A stretch of DNA of 64,000 nt from contig NZ_FQZL01000009.1 of the NCBI RefSeq assembly GCF_900142005.1, positions 124,001-188,000 on the forward strand. Reading direction: 5' to 3'. The notes under the pieces were generated by a model that saw only the letters and a list, made by a program, of their open reading frames with translations, did no database searches and was not told the origin of the DNA. Shown here one piece after another: positions 41,545 to 49,486 of the stretch. The translations under genes and the position numbers were made by a program. Numbering within the stretch: the stretch's first letter is position 1; every line of letters starts with the position of its first letter. Source of the DNA: Dethiosulfatibacter aminovorans DSM 17477. GTDB taxonomy: Bacteria > Bacillota > Clostridia > Tissierellales > Dethiosulfatibacteraceae.

Positions 41545-42800
41545 TGAAAGAAAATAAATTATGGTTTCAAGAGGTTGTGGAAGAATCAGAGCATATTGGA
41601 AGAATATCAAATGTATTGGATAATAAAGCTTATTTGAACGGTACGCATAAAGTTCTTTCAAGAAAAGATTTTGAGTTCAAAGAGGAAACATATACAACAA
41701 GTAAGATTGTATTGAATACCCTTAAAACGGTTATTGATTTTCATTCTAGTTTGATTGTTGGAAAGCCTGCCAGTGTTGTTGGTGGTAATCCTGAAATCAT
41801 AAATATATTTAATCAGCTTTACAGGGAAAGTGGGTACAATAAACTCAATTATGATATCGTTAAAACCTTGTATAGTTATGGGGATGTATTTGAATATGTT
41901 TATCAGGATGGGGACAAGATAAAGAGTAAGTTGATAAGTTCAGCGGATGCCCATCCTGTGTATGATATTCAAGGAAATTATGTTTCTTTTGTAGAGTATT
42001 GGACAGATATTCTTACAAGTTCGGAGTATTATGTGGTCTACAAACCTGAAGCCGTTGAGCGTTGGGACAATGAAGGAACTGGTGTACTTGTGAAAAAGGC
42101 AGAGTACAAGAACAGTACAGGGCTACCAATACATTATTCCAACAATGAGAATTACAGTTATGATTATTATGGAAAGTCAATACTTGAAGATTTAAAGCCT
42201 ATACTTGATGAAATTGAATTGTTGTTGAGCAAGATGAACGATAGTATTTATACTTTGTCATTGAATCCGTTGTTTACTGTATCGGGGCAAAAGGTAGATA
42301 GTCAAATTGATTCGGGACTTGTTGGAGCTATTCTTAATTTAGAGGATGGAGCTGAAGCACAATATCAAAGTGCAAACCTTGACAGTGCATCAATAAAGCT
42401 ATTACTTGATAATCTACTAAATCAACTTTATACTATAGCTGGTGTTCCAAGTTCTATAATAGGTCAATCAAATGTATCAAATGTCAGTGAGGTATCTCTT
42501 GAATTATTGTTTAGACTAGCGATCAACAAGGCTAGAGCTACAGAACACATATTACATGAGGGATTACAGAAGCGACACGAATATATAATGAAGTTGTTGG
42601 GGTTGAAACTCAAGAAAGGCGAGTATGTTGATGTAGTATTCAATTATGATTTGCCAGTTGATAACGGGGAAACTATGGATAATATGAAAACTCAATGGGA
42701 TATGGGGGCTATTAGTACGGAAACAATTATTTCAAATAGTCCTTATACAAATGATGTGGCTTTAGAGATGGACAGATTGAAAGGCGATAGTTCTATATAG
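41544..42800 (+). CDS. Portal protein (SPP1 gp6-like)
   Basis: 418 residues. The portal ring is the DNA gate of the capsid and docking site of terminase. Seen: TSKIVLNTLKTVIDFHSSLIVGKPASVV near the N-terminus (common to SPP1-type portals), YGDVFEYVYQDGDKI, LKPILDEIELLLSKMNDSIYTLSLNP (in part), and GVPSSIIGQSNVSNVSEVSLELLFRLAINKARATE-type helix. Shorter than SPP1 gp6 (503), by C-terminal truncation. AGGAGTG lies 8 bases before ATG. The 750-base gap after it separates it from the connector-like genes. Confidence 0.9.
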   Translation: MKENKLWFQEVVEESEHIGRISNVLDNKAYLNGTHKVLSRKDFEFKEETYTTSKIVLNTLKTVIDFHSSLIVGKPASVVGGNPEIINIFNQLYRESGYNKLNYDIVKTLYSYGDVFEYVYQDGDKIKSKLISSADAHPVYDIQGNYVSFVEYWTDILTSSEYYVVYKPEAVERWDNEGTGVLVKKAEYKNSTGLPIHYSNNENYSYDYYGKSILEDLKPILDEIELLLSKMNDSIYTLSLNPLFTVSGQKVDSQIDSGLVGAILNLEDGAEAQYQSANLDSASIKLLLDNLLNQLYTIAGVPSSIIGQSNVSNVSEVSLELLFRLAINKARATEHILHEGLQKRHEYIMKLLGLKLKKGEYVDVVFNYDLPVDNGETMDNMKTQWDMGAISTETIISNSPYTNDVALEMDRLKGDSSI

Positions 42801-43557
42801 TGTTATTGATTGAATTGTATACTATATATAGTGGGTGTTAACTTGAAGATGATGTAGGGGAAGGGGATTCCACTGTATAAAATTTTGTGTTATATAAAGA
42901 AATTCAAAGAAAATCAAAGTAAAACGTAGAAAATACTATATAAATATATTATAAAATGAACATATAGGCTGAAATCGGCATTATTTGCCTAATATCAAGA
43001 TTTATGTCGCATAACTTCAGTTTTGCGACAAAACGGGAAACGTTTTCCTGCTGTATTTATACATAATTAACTATTATGTATACTTTTAAGCCTTGTAATT
43101 CCAATATGTACAGGGAATGAGGGTAATAGAACATGAAATAAAGATTTCATTCACTATTCATGCAAGTTGGGTGTCATTTTCAGGGTGGATTTAACCCCCT
43201 AAATAGGGGAAATGGGTGTTGTAGTACCTCTTTTTTTCTGCCACCCAAATTTCAGCCCCTATTTCCATCTATCATTCACACTATGCCCACAACTATCGCC
43301 CAACATGTACCCACACATTTTGACATCTCTCAAAAAAGTCAATATTCATCTCCTGAACCTATTGCAATTACTGGGGTAACAAGGGGTTTTTCACTCACTT
43401 ATGAGGATAACCCCAAAATCTCCAAAAAATGTGATATAATGTAGTGGCATTTATTATATGGGGGGTGTTTTAAATGGTTCATTCAGGGTTTAGTTGATGG
43501 GGGTAACAAGGGTATTTTGTAGATTTGAAATCAATAGACTATAAAGGGGATGAAACA
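42801..43557 (+). other. Long non-coding region with ordered hairpins and repeated motif
   Basis: No credible gene. Consecutive hairpins: TAGGC/GCCTA (42965-42992), TGTCGCA/TGCGACA (43005-43030), AAAACG/CGTTTT (43030-43046). The 13-mer GGGGTAACAAGGG occurs twice (43373-43385, 43500-43512), and a CCCCCTAAATAGGGG hairpin is at 43196-43210. An extended -10 TGATATAAT lies at 43432-43440, upstream of the gene at 43558. In an otherwise tightly packed element this region must be doing something: packaging site, origin, or non-coding RNA are candidates. Confidence 0.5.
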
Positions 43558-44361
43558 ATGAAAAAGCATAAAGGTTTAATAAGTATTCTAATAATCCTTT
43601 TAATAGGTGTACTTGCAGTTTATCAGACTAGCTTAGTGGAAGGACAGGTTAAGGAAGGTATAGAAGAAGTAAATCAACTTGTAAAATCAGGTGATTACCA
43701 AGAAGCTTTAGAACTTTGTGAAAGTATGTTGAATAAAGCAGCTTATAAAAAGCATTTTTCTGATATTAAAGAGGCAAAAGCTGTTGTTGATTCAAAGTTA
43801 AGACAATTAGAAAATTCAAATAAACATTTTGAAGTCGGTACAAAATATTTCAATACAGAATCATATAAGATGGCTTATGACAATTTAACACAAGTGCTTG
43901 AAGAGGATACGGAAAACTATAATAATGCTAAAGTTATGATTGAAAAATCTAGGGAACAAATAGCAATCGATAGTATAGAAAAGGCTAAGAAAAAGGAACT
44001 TGAACAGGATTATAGAATTGCTTTAACATTTATTAACTATGGATTGACTTATAATCATGACAATGAAGAATTATTATCACTTAAAGAATATTACAAACCT
44101 TTTGTTGAAGAGCAAATTGACAGAGAAGAAGTTAAGGCTCAAATTGATAGAGCACAAAAAGAAGCTGATGCAATAGCACTTGCAAAAACAAAAGGCGTTT
44201 ATATCGGTATGACAATGGAACAGGTTCTTGGTTCGTCATGGGGAGAGCCAAAGGATAGAAATGTTACTATTACTGAAAACCATAGATATGAACAATGGGT
44301 TTATAGTCTTAGTTCCTATTTGTATTTTACAGATGGGATACTTGAGACAATACAGAAATAG
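43558..44361 (+). CDS. Membrane-anchored TPR-like protein with C-terminal SmpA/OmlA-like domain
   Basis: 267 residues from ATG 43558 (GGGGATG ribosome site). One N-terminal membrane helix (GLISILIILLIGVLAVYQTS), then helical repeats (SGDYQEALELCESMLN; TESYKMAYDNLTQVLEEDTENYNNA; EQDYRIALTFINYGLTYNHDN) resembling TPRs, and a final module VYIGMTMEQVLGSSWGEPKD, EQWVYSLSSYLYFTDGILETI, the layout of small SmpA/BamE-like domains. Not a structural phage gene; probably cargo of the satellite. Own promoter-like extended -10 upstream. Confidence 0.6.
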   Translation: MKKHKGLISILIILLIGVLAVYQTSLVEGQVKEGIEEVNQLVKSGDYQEALELCESMLNKAAYKKHFSDIKEAKAVVDSKLRQLENSNKHFEVGTKYFNTESYKMAYDNLTQVLEEDTENYNNAKVMIEKSREQIAIDSIEKAKKKELEQDYRIALTFINYGLTYNHDNEELLSLKEYYKPFVEEQIDREEVKAQIDRAQKEADAIALAKTKGVYIGMTMEQVLGSSWGEPKDRNVTITENHRYEQWVYSLSSYLYFTDGILETIQK

Positions 44362-44375
44362 AAAGGGGAAAGATT

Positions 44376-44795
44376 ATGGCATTAATCAAATGTAGTGAAT
44401 GCGGGAATCAAATAAGTGACAGGGCTGAAGTTTGTATTCATTGTGGTTGCCCGGTCAGTGAAATGGATAAACAAGAAGTAAATAATAATATTGTTGAAAT
44501 AAATGGCAGAAAATGTGATTTATCTCAAATTATAGAATATAAAAGAAAGGGAGCATTGATTTATGCAATAAGAGATTTAAGAGAAATGACTGGTCTAGGG
44601 TTGGCAGAAGCTAAAAGTTTGGTAGATAATTTGGATGTGCATAGTGATAATATTGGAAAAACTATTTATGAAACCAAATGTCCGAGATGTGGTTCAACTG
44701 AATTTCAAATGGTTCCTAGAAAATGGAGTTTGGCGACGGGAATATTTACTAACAAAGTAGATAGGGTATGTGTAAAATGTAAGAAAAAGTTTTAA
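44376..44795 (+). CDS. Double zinc-ribbon protein with L7/L12-like central domain
   Basis: 139 residues. N-terminal zinc ribbon CSECGNQISDRAEVCIHCGCPV (first Cys at 6), a middle helix-strand-helix RDLREMTGLGLAEAKSLVDNL that matches the C-terminal domain of ribosomal protein L7/L12, and a C-terminal zinc ribbon CPRCGSTEF...CVKCKKKF. It follows the TPR-SmpA gene by 14 bases. Such assemblies occur in accessory genes of phages and bacteria. Could contact translation factors or serve in host/helper interference; this is a guess. Confidence 0.6.
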   Translation: MALIKCSECGNQISDRAEVCIHCGCPVSEMDKQEVNNNIVEINGRKCDLSQIIEYKRKGALIYAIRDLREMTGLGLAEAKSLVDNLDVHSDNIGKTIYETKCPRCGSTEFQMVPRKWSLATGIFTNKVDRVCVKCKKKF

Positions 44796-44829
44796 GAATG
44801 AAAAACTTGAGAAATGAAAGGGGATAGAA

Positions 44830-45114
44830 ATGGATTTAGTAGAAAAGTATGATTTTTTAATGAATAAGTGTATTAATAATGGGAAGTCAAATCTTACAAG
44901 AGAAATAAAAATAGAATCATTACTTGAATATAAAGCAACGGTTGAAAATATGTGTTCTGAAGAAATAAATAAGCACTACAGGAAAATTGGTGAAAATTTA
45001 TTGAAAGGTAAAGAACAATATGTTGTTAGTGACAAAGGAGAGTTGGAAGAAAAAAATACTTATATTGAAGTATTAAAAAAAATAAACAAAGAGTTATCTG
45101 ATTTAATGAAGTAA
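44830..45114 (+). CDS. Unknown small protein
   Basis: 94 residues, helical and charged, no recognised motif. AAAGGGG ribosome site; last gene of the accessory trio before a strong terminator. Confidence 0.5.
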   Translation: MDLVEKYDFLMNKCINNGKSNLTREIKIESLLEYKATVENMCSEEINKHYRKIGENLLKGKEQYVVSDKGELEEKNTYIEVLKKINKELSDLMK

Positions 45115-45128
45115 ATTGTTAGACCCTT

Positions 45129-45151
45129 GAACCCTTCGGGGTTCTTTTTTT
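45129..45151 (+). terminator. Terminator after the accessory genes
   Basis: GAACCC-TTCG-GGGTTC with the stable UUCG loop, followed by TTTTTTT. Confidence 0.95.
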
Positions 45152-45172
45152 ATACGAAAGGAGAACAAACAA

Positions 45173-45505
45173 ATGACAAATTTAGAAAGATTAAAGATAG
45201 AATTATCAAACAAAACATATTTCACAGATGATATTTACACTATGTATCTATCAGAAAATGATTTGATCGCTACGGAAACTTATTCCAAAGCGACTGACCA
45301 AAGAGGACTATTATATACAGTAATAGACATACTTGAAGCCCTGTCAAATGATATAGACATGTTTAGAAAGGTTGAAACTGAATTTCTAACCACTGATTCA
45401 GCTTATAAGTATCTTGAAAAGCGTATCAATGATATCAATAAAAGGATTCTAGCCCTTCCAACAAATGAGACAGACTCACTATTTTCACAGATGTATTTTA
45501 ATTAA
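45173..45505 (+). CDS. Head-tail connector-like protein (gp6/gp15 type)
   Basis: 110 residues, helical, starting LERLKIELSNKTYFTDDIYTMYLSENDL, then LLYTVIDILEALSNDIDMF and YLEKRINDINKRILAL. Length, helix layout and tyrosine-rich ends are like connectors that dock on the portal and stop DNA leakage. Good AAGGAG ribosome site directly after the terminator; no promoter seen in the 20-base gap, so transcript read-through or a site in the upstream gene is needed. Assignment tentative. Confidence 0.55.
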   Translation: MTNLERLKIELSNKTYFTDDIYTMYLSENDLIATETYSKATDQRGLLYTVIDILEALSNDIDMFRKVETEFLTTDSAYKYLEKRINDINKRILALPTNETDSLFSQMYFN

Positions 45506-45516
45506 GGGGGAATAAT

Positions 45517-46368
45517 ATGAATACTTTAGATGAAAGATTTACAGAATATATAGGTAGAAATGGCGAAACGGTTCTTGTTGATGGTAACTCAAGGACTGTT
45601 TTTTTTATGTCTTTTAAAGAGGGGATTACCATTCTAAATGACTATATGTATTTGTTCACTCAAGCAGGGGAAGTTTCAACAGGTGTTATAATTGAGAGGA
45701 ATGATACAAAATATCTTGTGACTCACCAAGAGGGCAATATAAACGGAGTGTACGATAAATTCCTAATCAGAGAGATTACAAAAGAGCTTAATTTTATCAT
45801 TGATAATGAAGCGGTAGCCGTTCCAAGTATAATTTATGATGGTGTGCAAAGGGTATCCGATTCAAGTTATTTATCAGTATTTGAAGGCAAGCTGGAAGTA
45901 ATGATATGTGATACTACACAGAATCAGAAAATTGAAGCCAATGATAGATTTATTACTTTTGGTAATGCTTGGAAAGTTATAGGAATTACAAAGACTGACA
46001 AAGGATTGATAAAGTTACATTGTGATAAAGACCTTATAGCGGATGATGATGACATGGAAAACGAAATTCCTAAGGGAATAATAATTGAAGAACCAACACC
46101 CACAGGAGCGTATTATATTGATGGTAAGGCAGATATAAAATGTATGAGTCTTGAAACATTTACAGGGATTAAAATTGAAAATGATATTATTATTCCTAGT
46201 GTGTGGGCTTTTACATTGGAAGATAACGAGAATGATGTAGAGTTTAGTATTACAGGAGATGATACTTGTACTATTAAGAGTCAAGAAAGTTCGGGGAATA
46301 TTGTTCTTACTGGTGTATGTGATGGAGAGACAATTATTAAGGAAATAGATTTAGAAGGGTTGTGGTAA
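45517..46368 (+). CDS. Putative head-closure/stopper protein with Ig-like tail
   Basis: 283 residues, mostly beta-structure. The N-terminal 180 residues (FTEYIGRNGETVLVDGNSRTVFFMSF; ANDRFITFGNAWKVIGITKTDKG) resemble the SPP1 gp16/siphovirus stopper type beta barrel with a following KLHCDKDL strand; the last 85 residues (IIIEEPTPTGAYYIDGKADI to GVCDGETIIKEIDL) look like an Ig-like or Big-2 domain. Last gene before the right attachment site. Likely lets a helper tail attach to satellite heads, but the assignment is by size, position and fold pattern. Confidence 0.5.
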   Translation: MNTLDERFTEYIGRNGETVLVDGNSRTVFFMSFKEGITILNDYMYLFTQAGEVSTGVIIERNDTKYLVTHQEGNINGVYDKFLIREITKELNFIIDNEAVAVPSIIYDGVQRVSDSSYLSVFEGKLEVMICDTTQNQKIEANDRFITFGNAWKVIGITKTDKGLIKLHCDKDLIADDDDMENEIPKGIIIEEPTPTGAYYIDGKADIKCMSLETFTGIKIENDIIIPSVWAFTLEDNENDVEFSITGDDTCTIKSQESSGNIVLTGVCDGETIIKEIDLEGLW

Positions 46369-46389
46369 TTTCAATAAAAGTTGAAAAAA

Positions 46390-46470
46390 TACGGCTTGTT
46401 CTGATATAATAATGGTATATAGAAAGCGTTAGAACTAACCAATAAACCACTTTTAGAACAAACCGTATAT
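46390..46470. other. Putative integrase arm sites, right
   Basis: An inverted pair: TACGGCTTGTTCT (46390-46402) and AGAACAAACCGTA (46455-46467). Including flanks the minus-strand copy reads GGTTTGTTCTAAAAG (46464-46450), like the left arm site at 31182. A third, degenerate copy is inverted at 46431-46440. Together with the core motif this suggests specific integrase binding. Confidence 0.55.
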
Positions 46471-46516
46471 TTGATTTTTCGTTGATATCACAATGGGTAC
46501 AGAGATTCACCAAACC

Positions 46517-46579
46517 GCCTTATATTGGTTTGTTCTCGATAGGACTTGACATTATTATATGAGTTTCAGTGTTCCCGAA
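46517..46579. repeat. Right attachment repeat (attR core)
   Basis: 63 bases identical to 31062-31124. It encodes the last 19 residues and stop of the Lrp/AsnC protein, so insertion leaves the host gene complete. Confidence 0.93.
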
Positions 46580-46945
46580 TGCCTGGACTTTTCCAACAAG
46601 TGATTCGAGGTTTGACATTTCTTTCAGGTGAGCCTTGATAATCATACTGTAAGGACCGGTCACATGATAACACTCGATTATTTCTTCCATATTTTCTGCA
46701 AAAGAGACGAATTCCGTCAACTTGTCGGATTTCATGGCAACGTTGATAAATACCCTTATTGGCTTTCCGATCTTGATTGTATCAATTATAGCCTTGTATC
46801 TCTGGATGATTCCGCTTTCTTCAAGTCTTCTGACTCTTTCTGCCGTAGCCGGAGGGCTTAAGGCAACAAGCTTGGCAAGATCCTTCATGGAGATCCTTCC
46901 ATCGTTTTGAAGAGTTTCTATTATTTTATAATCTGTATAATCCAT
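46520..46945 (-). CDS. Lrp/AsnC-family transcriptional regulator; integration target
   Basis: 141 residues from ATG 46945 (GAGGTGG 6 bases before; a GTG at 46957 lies in that site). N-terminal HTH: IIETLQNDGRISMKDLAKLVALSPPATAERVRRLEESGII (in part: KDLAKLVALSPPATAERV); C-terminal ligand-binding RAM domain IRVFINVAMKSDKL, CYHVTGPYSMIIKAHLKEM. Probably responds to an amino acid or related metabolite. The satellite is inserted so that its right core repeat supplies the C-terminal residues (AFGNTETHIIMSSPIENKPI) unchanged. Confidence 0.93.
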   Translation of the reverse strand: MDYTDYKIIETLQNDGRISMKDLAKLVALSPPATAERVRRLEESGIIQRYKAIIDTIKIGKPIRVFINVAMKSDKLTEFVSFAENMEEIIECYHVTGPYSMIIKAHLKEMSNLESLVGKVQAFGNTETHIIMSSPIENKPI

Positions 46946-47223
46946 AATCCACCTCACTATATTTGTAAAATTCCTGATATTACTAATTTAATTAAGCAAA
47001 AATGCGATATTCGATAACAAAATGTATTTACAAATTTTTGCTGCAATGTTAGTATTATGTTAAGAAATTCAATAAAATTATAACATAATTATATAAAGTT
47101 AATCAAGAAAAAACTTTATAATAAAAAACAAAACTTACAATATTAGAATAATACACGAAACTGAAAAGGTTTTCAGATTTATTGAATTTTTTAGGGTATA
47201 ATATAAGTGAGGATGGTGCAACC

Positions 47224-48597
47224 ATGAAAAAATTAAAAATAACTGAGACTTCATTAAGAGACGGTCATCAATCATTAATAGCAACAAGACTGACAACGGA
47301 AGAAATGATTCCAATATTGGAAAAAATGGATAATATAGGATACCATGCCATGGAAGTATGGGGTGGAGCCACTTTCGATGCATGCTTGAGATTCTTGAAC
47401 GAGGATCCATGGGAAAGACTCAGAACTATAAGGAAGCATGTCAAGAAGACAAAGCTGCAAATGCTTCTTAGAGGACAAAACCTTCTTGGTTACAGACATT
47501 ACTCCGATGATGTAGTGGAAGCCTTCATTAGAAAGGCTATACAAAATGGTATTGATATTGTAAGGGTATTCGATGCACTGAATGATCCAAGAAATATGGA
47601 AAAGTCCATTGAAGTTGTAAAGAGCGAAGGTGCTCATTGCCAGTGTGCAATATCTTATGCAACAAGCAAGGTCCACAATACAGAATATTATATAGACCTA
47701 ATTAAGACATTGGAAAAGATGGGTGCTGATTCAATATGCATCAAGGACATGTCAGGCATATTAAAGCCATATGACGCCTATGATTTCATCAAGGCTGTCA
47801 AGGCAGCTACAGATCTTCCAATAGAGCTTCACAATCACTGCACAAGCGGTATAGCTTCCATGACTATACTAAAGGCTGTTGAAGCGGGAGTGGATATTGT
47901 AGACACTGCCATTTCACCTTTCTCATCAGGTACAAGTCAGCCTCCTACTGAGACAATTGTTGAAACATTCAAGGGAATGGACAGGGATACAGGTCTTGAC
48001 CTTGTGGAGCTTGAGCACATCGCTGCATACTTCAAGCCCATAAGAGACAAGTATCTTAACGACGGAACCTTGAATCCGAAGGTATTGCTGGTTGAACCAA
48101 GAACCTTGCTGTACCAGGTTCCTGGTGGAATGCTTTCAAACCTTATATCTCAACTTCAAGCTTTGAATGCGGAAGACAAGTTCGACCAGGTTCTCAAGGA
48201 GATACCAAGAGTTAGAGAAGACCTCGGATTCCCTCCACTGGTAACTCCCTTAAGTCAAATGGTTGGAACTCAGGCTGTGTTCAATGTTATAACAGGCGAA
48301 AGATACAAGATGATACCTAAGGAAATCAAGAAATATGTACAGGGATACTATGGAAAGTCGCCGGCACCTATATCAGATGAAATCAGAAAAACAATAATTG
48401 GTGATGAAGAGGTTGTTACAGTAAGACCTGCAGACCTTCTTGAAGACGAGCTGAACAAGGCAAAGGAAGAATTGTCGGACTTGTTTGAATCAATGGAGGA
48501 CGTATTGTCATACGTGCTGTTTCCCCAGGTGGCAAAGGAATTTCTAGAAGGAAGGGAATTCAAGTCATATACGGATGCTGAAAAATACATAGTTTAG
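47224..48597 (+). CDS. Oxaloacetate decarboxylase alpha / carboxyltransferase subunit lacking biotin domain
   Basis: 457 residues from ATG 47224 (GGATGG ribosome site). HMGL-like barrel: KITETSLRDGHQSLIATRL, EVWGGATFDACLRFL, LRGQNLLGYRHYSDDVVEAF, and the metal/carboxybiotin lysine region SICIKDMSGIL, followed by ELHNHCTSG. The PYC/OADA conserved domain follows (TLLYQVPGGMLSNL). Full-length OadA ends with a biotinyl domain (AMKM) near residue 560-600; here the gene stops before it, so a separate biotin carrier must be supplied. It acts in decarboxylation of oxaloacetate or in pyruvate/methylmalonyl-CoA transcarboxylation. Confidence 0.9.
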   Translation: MKKLKITETSLRDGHQSLIATRLTTEEMIPILEKMDNIGYHAMEVWGGATFDACLRFLNEDPWERLRTIRKHVKKTKLQMLLRGQNLLGYRHYSDDVVEAFIRKAIQNGIDIVRVFDALNDPRNMEKSIEVVKSEGAHCQCAISYATSKVHNTEYYIDLIKTLEKMGADSICIKDMSGILKPYDAYDFIKAVKAATDLPIELHNHCTSGIASMTILKAVEAGVDIVDTAISPFSSGTSQPPTETIVETFKGMDRDTGLDLVELEHIAAYFKPIRDKYLNDGTLNPKVLLVEPRTLLYQVPGGMLSNLISQLQALNAEDKFDQVLKEIPRVREDLGFPPLVTPLSQMVGTQAVFNVITGERYKMIPKEIKKYVQGYYGKSPAPISDEIRKTIIGDEEVVTVRPADLLEDELNKAKEELSDLFESMEDVLSYVLFPQVAKEFLEGREFKSYTDAEKYIV

Positions 48598-48626
48598 ACT
48601 TGCAAAGACTAAAATGATTTTAAATG

Positions 48627-48668
48627 AAAAACACTTTTGGAGATTGATTTCTTCAAAAGTGTTTTTGT
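48627..48668. terminator. Terminator between carboxyltransferase and nadK
   Basis: AAAAACACTTTTG/CAAAAGTGTTTTT 13-base perfect stem with a 14-base loop; A run to the left and TTTTTG to the right make it bidirectional for the convergent genes. Confidence 0.9.
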
Positions 48669-48679
48669 TTGATGCAATT

Positions 48680-49486
48680 TTATATGAATTTTTCTTTTAT
48701 TACCTTCCAGTAGTTGAAGATTCCCATTGACAGCATATTAATGTGTTTTTTCGAGACAAAGAAGTTTGCGTGAGTTATCCTTTCATAATTGAGTTCTTCG
48801 CCATCAACGCTAAAAACTACATCTTCCAAATACTTGTATTCAGGAACTACTGTTATATGAAGTTCGGGAGGAACGACGATGCCTGAATTCAAACATCGGT
48901 AGGCCTTTGAATTCAACGGAGCTATAGGTGTCAGCTGCAGTGTGTTCAGGGATGGATAGACGATGCTTCCGCCGGCGGAATAGTTGTAGGCTGAGCTTCC
49001 CATTGGTGTGGAGACTATGATTCCATCTCCGCTTATTGTCTGGAGATGATTATAATCTACAAATATGTCAAGGTGTATGGTCTTTGTCTTGTCTCCCTTC
49101 ATGGCTATGTCGTTTAAAGCAAAAATTGTATCTGATGTATCTTGCCTGAATATTTCACACTGAAGCAGATACAGCTTGTTTATGGTATAATTGCCTTCGG
49201 AATAATCTTTTATAAAGGTATTGATGTCCTTTGGAGAAATTTCAGGATAAAATCCCAGACTTCCGGTATTTATACCGATTATGGGTATGTCTGGGAAGTC
49301 ATTGATCCTCAGACTTCTAAGGAATGAACCATCCCCGCCGACAGAAATATTCAGAACGGCATTCTCATTATATTCGTCGGATATGGTGTAGCCATAGTTA
49401 TTAAATTCAGCCTTTAGCTTGGCGGCAATTTCTATAGAAAAATTGGTATCATTTTTTATGATATTGATAATTTTTTTGTTTTCCAT
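48680..49486 (-). CDS. nadK: NAD kinase
   Basis: 268 residues from the ATG at 49486 with GGAGA 5 bases upstream; a start at 49555 would add a stretch resembling leader. Makes NADP+ from NAD+ and ATP or polyphosphate. Signatures: NISVGGDGSFLRSLR (GGDG), GINTGSLGFYPE, NDIAMKG, and GDGIIVSTPMGSSAYNYSAGG, all NAD-kinase motifs. Start has a TTGTTC/TAGTAT-like promoter upstream. Monocistronic. Confidence 0.94.
   Translation of the reverse strand: MENKKIINIIKNDTNFSIEIAAKLKAEFNNYGYTISDEYNENAVLNISVGGDGSFLRSLRINDFPDIPIIGINTGSLGFYPEISPKDINTFIKDYSEGNYTINKLYLLQCEIFRQDTSDTIFALNDIAMKGDKTKTIHLDIFVDYNHLQTISGDGIIVSTPMGSSAYNYSAGGSIVYPSLNTLQLTPIAPLNSKAYRCLNSGIVVPPELHITVVPEYKYLEDVVFSVDGEELNYERITHANFFVSKKHINMLSMGIFNYWKVIKEKFI

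Larger units (their letters stand above)
31062..46579 (+). mobile_element. Capsid-forming phage satellite (cf-PICI-like) integrated in an Lrp/AsnC gene
   Basis: Bounded by 63-bp perfect direct repeats (31062-31124 and 46517-46579); one repeat plus insert is 15,455 bp. All genes read rightward: tyrosine integrase, an unknown, HTH, scaffold, major capsid, HTH, unknown, AEP-CHC2 primase, small and large terminase, portal, accessory genes, two connector-like genes. There is no tail tube, tape measure, baseplate, holin or endolysin, so by itself it could build and fill a head but not a tailed particle or lyse the cell. That gene set is known from capsid-forming PICIs, which take tails from a helper phage. 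Codon and base use is markedly more AT-rich than the flanks. Confidence 0.8.

Noticed and set aside
43160-43444. Open frame of 94 codons in the 750-bp gap
   Set aside because: Compositionally unlike neighbouring proteins, no ribosome site, runs across the hairpins; taken as chance.
31062-46579. Complete prophage
   Set aside because: No tail, tape-measure, baseplate, holin, lysin or late-regulator genes were found in about 15 kb, so a full phage is excluded by gene content.
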